Positions 39,201 to 47,338 of a stretch of 64,000 nt of DNA are shown here, one piece after another. Source of the stretch: Linyphia triangularis (Eukaryota > Arthropoda > Arachnida > Araneae > Linyphiidae); the NCBI GenBank assembly GCA_963978545.1, contig OZ021732.1, positions 31,030,123 through 31,094,122 of the forward strand, read 5' to 3'. Every line of letters begins with the position of its first letter. Position 1 is the stretch's first letter. A model generated the notes under the pieces. It was not told where the DNA came from. It ran no database searches and was given only the letters and a program-made list of their open reading frames with translations. The position numbers and the translations under genes are program-made.

Positions 39201-42200
39201 CAACAAAAAAATTATTGTCAATTTTTAGTTTTGGTTAAGAAAGTTGACCTTGTACATTACCAAACGGACATACCCTTTACAAGTACACTAATAGGGTTGA
39301 TGCTAATACTAAAAGAATTTAATAAAATAAGTTTAATGTTTAATGGAAATAAAATATGTTTTGGAAATAGAAAAACTTAAAACAAAAGATTTAGCATTTT
39401 ATTTTCATTGTAGTAAATAGTTTTTGCCAACTATTCTGATAGCAACCATTCAATATTATCATATTAAAAGGAAGGATTGAATCAAGCATGATGGACAAAC
39501 AGATAAATTCGATTTTAAATTTTTGGAAACCACAAGCCATGTTAGACTAATATACATACAAATTTTAAAGTCAATTTTTTAGACAATTACAAAATTTCTT
39601 ACAGTTAATAGAAGAGAAAGTAAAAAGTCTAATTTGAATTGTTTGATTTTTGCAGTAAGAGTTATAAACAAAATTTCAAATTTCATTAATAGAAAAATAC
39701 AATGAAAATATAATTATATATTTTTAAACTGACTTAACCCAAAAATTTGCAGATAAAATTTATCTGCAATTTTTTTGGTTAAATCAGTTTAAAAATATAT
39801 AATTATTTTCATTGTATTTTTCTATTAATTAAATTTGAATTTTGTTTATAACTCTTACTGCAAAAAAACAATTCAAATTAGACTTTTTACTTATTATTAG
39901 AATTTTAAAAATTCACACTAGAAAATAGCGCTAATTTTTTTTAATTTTTCATAAAATAAATATTTTGCACTTTTTTGAAAAAAAATTAATTTAAATCATA
40001 GTATAATAAACACAAAGAGCTATTTTATTGTTTTAATAGGTTTTCCCAGTACAATAAAAAGTTTAAAAAGGCCTAAAAATTATGTTTAAAGATGTATTTA
40101 ATGTTTACAAGAACCCTACTCGTGATTTAAATTGGAAAAACAAAATAATACTATTCAATATGAAATCAAAACTATTTTCTGAAATACTGGACTAACTCAA
40201 TCTCAAAGCCTTTGTAGCCACCTGGTGGAAGAATGTTAAGATTAATTGTAGCAGTTATGTCCTACAAATAATGTATTATGGGCAATAATATTTTTAACTA
40301 AAAATTTCTGGTTTAACAAAAAATACGTATGTATTTATTATTTTCTCAGAAGGTTTCAAAAGTTCGATTTCCCATAATATTTAAGTTATTTCATGCATTA
40401 AAAACGACTTTGAAATGGATAAACAGTCATTGTTTTTAACTTTTACCTTGTTTATTTAGATCATTTAATGAATAGTTTGAATTTTTCAGATTTTTTGTAA
40501 AATTATTTTTATGATTCTTAAAAAACACTAAGTGGAACCGCAATCCCAATTTATTAGCAAAGAAAAACACTAAAATGTAAATTGGCAAGTTACCAACCGT
40601 CATTAACCTTTAGAAGTCTGATTTTCCAAATCAAATTTTAAAAAATATCAATGCATTTATTGCAGTAGCCAGAGATAAAGGGAAAAATAATTTTAAAAAA
40701 AATCAATGTATATTATATATATTTATTCTGAAAAAAATACAGGTATCAATTTTGATACTTTAGGCATTAAGGCCATAAATATATTGCAATAACTGATAAT
40801 GCACTTAGGCATGAAATAATGATAAGCATTGTTTTTTTATCGCATAAAGGAACCTTACAGTTCTTGCAAACCAAGCAGAGAAACTATAAAAATGCAAAGA
40901 TTCAAGCAAAAAATATTATTAACCAAAGAATAGATAAGTCGGTTTCATACAGACTGGAATGCCAGAAGTATCAAAATTGATACTCACAAAAATAGCAAGA
41001 TTTTCTTCCAGCAAAACAGACTCTTGCAAAAAATAATTATACTATAGTAAAAATAGAGAAAACTATAAAAATGCAAAGATTCAAGCAAAAAATATTATTA
41101 ACCAAAGAATAGATAAGTCGGTTTCATACAGCCTGGAATGCCAGAAGTATCAAAATTGATACTCACAAAAATAGCAAGATTTTCTTCCAGCAAAACAGAC
41201 TCTTGCAAAAAATAATTATACTATAGTAAAAATAACACTTACCTCAAAAGTATTTTTATTTTTCAGGAAAATGAAACGCGTCAAAGATTTATTCTGCTAA
41301 ACTTTTTCTAAAAATATGTCATTCATTCAATACGGCGGGAAAACAAAATGTCATAGAACAATTTTGGCAGCTGACATTTATTTTTTAAACTTTTGTTAAA
41401 AAGAACATTATGTAATGGTAACATACATGCAGCCAAATATTAAAAACAAACCAATTGCAAGAGTATAATTTGATTAAAAAGTCCAGTATCAAATTTGAAA
41501 CTTAGGACATTTAAAGGTTAATGGGTTTAAGGTAAGCAATGTTTATACTGCTTTTATGGACCACACACTATCGATATCTACATCTTTAACATAAATAAAC
41601 TAAAGCTCAAAATGCCACAATGCAAATAATTATTATTAGACAATTCAACAAAATGATTATTGACTGACTCTTTCTAATGTCATATTCTATTTGTTTTAGG
41701 TTTTAATAAATTAAAACCCTAGGATTTTGAATCGTTAATGTTATGATTAGTGATAACTAGTGTATGGAAAATAACGATGATTAGTGTATGGAAAATAATC
41801 ATCAGTCCAAATCAGCTAAAGATTCAAAATACTTTGACATTATTTTACTCACTAACAGATTTCAGACAATGCCCCAAAGCTAGTAAGTTACTTATAAATA
41901 ATAATAAGGAGTAAGAATGGGACAAATTGTGACCACTTTTTGTGCATTTGTAAACGACATTTTTCATGCAACATCCTCTGTAATACGATGTAATACTTTA
42001 CTTAGAAGCCTGAAAGAAGATCTAATAAACAAAGCACAAAGAAACAATATATGGAAATGGTTGGAGAAATAGGAGCTTATTAACAGGTAAACCATTGGCA
42101 AACTTTCTGTTGGCGACAAAAAGTTCAAACCAGCCAACTTTTTATGCAAAGAGCATCAAGCTCTTTGCATGGAATGCCTCAGCTATGTGGCAGATTAGAC

Positions 42201-45200
42201 ATCCGTTCAAACTGAATGCTTTAATGGATTAAGGGAATCTGCCTGGCAAACTTTTACCTCGCCAGTGGTCAAATGGATAATATGTAAAAAAATAATTTTT
42301 ACTCATTTCAAAGGTTTTTCTTCAGATTCTTTTTTGTATTTATCAGTCATTAAAAGAACATTTTCCAAAAACATCTGGATAAGAGGGGAAGATATGGGCT
42401 TTTTTTAAATATTTTAAAATAACCCTTGACAATAATCTAAATCTAGTGTAAAACCAGGCTGCAAAGCTATTAGTTCTGATAGAAAAAAGAACAAGTAAAT
42501 CTCTAGAAATATTTTATGCTTTACCTTCAGGATCTGACCAGAGCAAGTCACACATAGGGCCATCATGAGGAACTTCCTGTTTTCTGTCAATTGTTCGGAT
42601 TTGATCCAAGGTTTGAATGGAGGGTGATAGACCTCCATGGACACAAAAGATCTGAAGGATAAAATTATTATTGGTAAAAGCACAGAAATACAGGGGTCAA
42701 AGTGACAAAATAAGAATATATAGGATTTTTTTTTTTTTTTTTTTTAAATGTATAGGACAATATAAAGCATCAAATAACTGTACTCAGTTGTTACTGAACT
42801 TGAAAATTAACTCGTTAAACATTTATATACTCGTTATATTGAATTTAAGAGAATAGAAAACACACGATTAAAAAAAGGGTTCAAATGCGTTATACACGCC
42901 CCACTTTGGCGACTTTGCAAAATGCAGCCAAGTTGCATTGACACTACTACTGAATTGAACTACAGATTTGCCAAAATGGATGACAAGTTGTAATGGAACC
43001 ATATAAGCGCCGGGTTACCATACTTGGGGCAAAATCAAAAAAAAAAGGGGGGGGGGGGGGAGCGTATAACGCATTTTAACCAAAAAAAGAAGTTGCATGA
43101 TCCCGAATATGTCATCCGTTTTAGCTTCAATATTCCATCCCTAAATCAAGTTTTATAAATTACATTATTTGCAATCTTGAGTCTTTTGCTTCCAGCATCT
43201 ATAACTGTTCCAATTTCTGTAAGTATTTTCTTTTTATACCTGTTTGCAGTCTTTTGTTGGTTCAGATTTGTTCAGTGGATGGATTGGTGGCGAAAAGTGG
43301 GAGATTTAGCGCCGATTGTAGCGAACCGGGACTTGATTTTCCGGAAACCCTAGAGACCGTTTGGATTTGACAACACAACGCATTGACGTCATTTTCAATT
43401 TTGACGACTTTCATGAAAAAATCGTGGCTAAAATTCCGAATCCTGTACAGATTCTGCGCCAAGGTGATTTTTACCAAAAAATTGCAGCCTCGCCATTTAT
43501 TTAAGAGCAAGAGAACTGCCTATGGTTGCCTTAGCACGGTTTGATGTAAACAATTCATGGAGCAGAATCCGTACCGGATTCGGAATGAAAAAATCGCCAT
43601 CCGACATCGTACAGTAAATCTTAACCCTTTTGCTTCCTCCATCAATATTGACTGAGCACTCGAAATGTTCTTTAATATAATCCTGCAAGTTAATCACAAG
43701 TTGTTTTTATCCATTTTTCCCAAGAAAGAGTTTTGTTGCTGCATCACTCTCTGTATTATGACCAATTAATTTACTACTTTGGAGGAGAAAATAGATCAGA
43801 AATTCAAGACCGCGTACTATGGAAAAATTCAAGTTTACATTTAACAATTCTCGCCGGTCCAGTAGAGTTGAGCAGTAGGTTATGCAGCACGTGACGTCAC
43901 AAGAGATAAGACGCCTACGTTACAAATATCGCTTTTGTCAGGTCTTCTTCACCTACGATCAAGCCAAAGAATCCGAAATATAAAAAATGGTAACAAACGG
44001 CCCCGTTATTACAAATTAGAAAAAATATAGGTCGAATCAGTATAGAAATATAGGATATATAGGACAATACATAGGCGTAAAGTAAGGGGGGCAGGGGGTT
44101 GGGCTGGCCTCCCCACTTTTAAATTCTTTGCCCCCCCCCCCCATGTTTTTTGAAAAGTTGACACCTATGGGACAATATAGGATGTTTTTGCTGATTTTTT
44201 TAAAAATATAGGATTTATAAAACGTCTGCGACCCCTGGGAATAGTTTACCATACTAAATGAATGCCATAAGCTGAGACTTCAGATAATATAATAAAATGG
44301 CAACACAGCTTGGTTGCATATTCAGGGTGTCTACTAAATTTATGTAGGTCTATTTAGAGACTTTCCAAAATAAATTCATGATATGATTCTAAGTCAGCGT
44401 TCGCCACTACGCGACCCAGATTTGGCCCGCGACAGATTTTTCGGCAACCAGCCGGCACCACAAAAGATTAAAAAAAAATGTACCGTACGTAGTTTCTTTC
44501 ACATAATTCAGAGTTCATCCTAGGCATTCTTCGAGGGGCGGCGCGCCCTGCCTGCCCTTTTTCTATAAAAATAGCGTCCTTCTTGCCCTTTTTTTATAAA
44601 AATAGCGCCCTTCCTGCCCTTTTTCAGAAAAAATTTCATCCTTTAAGAATTCCAAAAACTTTCATTTTTCCCCCTCCCAAAAGTACGCAATATGTGGATC
44701 ACCCCTACTGAAATCGGCTGTCGAACATGCGCAGTCATGTTCAAACGCGCAACGTATATATCAGGGACTGAAACCATTGAGTAGATGTCTATATAACGTG
44801 CTTCATTAGTAGGTGGATTGTAGAGCGCCGTCTTACAATTTCCCAAATGCACATTAGTAAACTCCGATGGCCATTTCGTACGTGTTTTGATTAAGTGTAT
44901 TTCGCTGGATTTTTATCATGCCTTCTTCAAAATAGTGAAGAAAGGAATTTGAAAGACTGGAATAACTTAGTTAAAGGTTTATAACTATCAAATGTTTACA
45001 CTAAGAATTTAAAAAGAATATTTCCGTTTGGACAATTGTAATCGCGATGTCCTCTTGTTAAATATAGGGGGTGTTTTTAGTAATTTGCCTGTTACCAATT
45101 AATTTCTAAACATTCGTTTCATATTTAAAATTAATCATAACAGGAATGCAACCAAAATCCCAGATTATTTCCGATTTAAAAAAAAATAAAACTTCTATTA

Positions 45201-47303
45201 TAGCTTACATAATAGCGGCATGCATGGCAAAAAAATCGCAGTTTTGACGCTAAATTTTATCCGATTTTGAAAATAAAAAAATTTCAGGACATAGTCCAAG
45301 TTCTTTAGTCGGAATACTCCTTGTGATATCCCAGAATGAATAATGTTAAATTTGGAGAAGCTCTATTCTCTATCTGAGAATAGCAAAACTAAGAGATGAA
45401 GTTTAAGGTTAATTCATTCAAACTTTAGAAAATTTTGAAAGAGTGAAAAGTTCTTATCTTAACACATTTTCATTATACTAAAACATTCTTATCTTAATTT
45501 TACTGTATTATAAATTGATAATTTTATAAAAATTACTATTTGATGAAAATTTTACTGTGTATATTGCACTTTAATTTTAATAATTTTCTCAGTCTCATTC
45601 CAGCAGAATTAGGACTGAAGCATTTTATCAGTATTTTGATATCTTTTAAGTTTCTGAGTGAGTTTTTGATTCACGGATTTTTGCATTATAATTTTTTTTT
45701 TCAGCATATTGAAAATTATTTATCTTGGTAGAAAAGTATAACAATATTGAAATTGTGGCAGAAAACGCGTATTTCTGCAATTTGCCATAAAAGTGCCCTC
45801 GTAAACAGGAAGTGCCCTTTTTTTAGAAAATAGCACCCTGCCCTTTTTCATTTCTAGGATGAACTCTGCATAATTGTAATTTATCCGAAATAGTATGTGT
45901 TAACTATGTAGAACAAAGTTCTCCACTACGTGCCCAAAGAAACTATATGAAGAAAGCTTTCGGTAAGGTGGTTTTTATCAAGAATAAACACAGGAATAAC
46001 TTAACTGAATCTCGTTTGGAAAATTTATTAAAATTTACTGTAATAAATACTCCGAACGAAGATCTATCATAAAATAAATTAAACGATTTCGACCAATATT
46101 GTCGCACAATTTTGATATCATCTGAAACTTAGTAATCTGGAAGTACCTTTTAAATACTTATATTAAAAGTTAGGCCAAGTCGCATTGCCATATTGAAACA
46201 AAAGATTCGCTTAATTTTTATACTTTGATTTACTAATAATGAAAATGATAATTTTTTAATTATTTGGAAAAAAAAGAGCAAATATTAATTGTAGTCGTGA
46301 AAAAAAAAATATATATATATGTTTTCAGTTTTATAATGATAAACGATACACATATTGGTGCATCCGGCCAGTGAAAAACTCCATCATAAGTCATACGGAC
46401 CGCCTCTAAAAGTTAGTGGTGAACGCTGTTCTACGTGATTATGTGAGTCAATTAGCTGCAACTATACTTTAGAATCACACTTATTTTATTGCTTATAGTC
46501 TAATCTCGAGAAAAGTCTACAATCTAATCTCTAGTATCAAATTTCAGCTTTAATAAACTGTTTTCTAAAATATTTTTTTTTTAAATAAAGACAAACCATA
46601 AATCATGTCAAAGTAAATGAACACTAAACAAAGTAGAAAAGATGAAAATTTCCCTTCAAAATTCATGCAATTTTGTTGTTCTCTTAAGAAGAATCAAAAT
46701 TGTGCAGGGTTCCCACTCTTATTGAAAAAAAAAATTCAAGGACTTTCAAGGACCTTTTTAAGAAAATTCAACGACCTTTTTAAGAAAATTCAAGGACTAT
46801 ACTTTAGACTTAAAAATACAAAACAGGGAATATCGGTGGTCACTTAAAAATTCAATGACTTTCAAGGACCTTATCTTTCTCAAGGACTTCCAAATTTCAT
46901 AAAAAAAAATTCAAGGACTTTCCAGGACCATGGGAACCCTGTTGTGTGTATCAGAAATTTCCATGCCTTTTATACCAAAATGATGTCTAGATAAAGGGTC
47001 TATTTTAAAAGATAGCAATAAAACTGGTAGAAATAGCTTTCATTAGAAAGATAGTAGCAAAGACATGGAGTTTCATCTTGATGAGAGTATGTTTAACAGA
47101 ATCACTTATCAACTTCAGATAAAAACCATAAACGGTTTACAACCAAAGTTTTAACAGTTATGTGGTTATCATTGCCTGTCAATACTAATATCATGTAACA
47201 AAACAAGGCCTACTCAATGAATATGTAGATTCTGTTCAATCAGATATTGAATAATCAAGCTTTTAATACATAAAAAAAACTAGTGTGATTTACTCTAATC
47301 CAA

Positions 47304-47338
<35 letters not shown>

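Larger units (their letters stand above)
42691..44237. mobile_element. Terminal-inverted-repeat element with caggggtc ends, copy 2
   Basis: The same family as 32445-33903: left end caggggtcaaagtgac, right end gtctgcgacccctg. The copies align along their length apart from nested insertions. This copy carries three (42878-43081, 43425-43584 and 44070-44169). The CRE-type string cacgtgacgtcac is conserved at 43888-43900. It lies in PP4c intron 3, 39 bp from the exon 4 acceptor. Confidence 0.75.

Noticed and set aside
43262..43697. Minus-strand open frames within the caggggtc element, copy 2
   Set aside because: They cross nested MITE boundaries, so they cannot be old genes.
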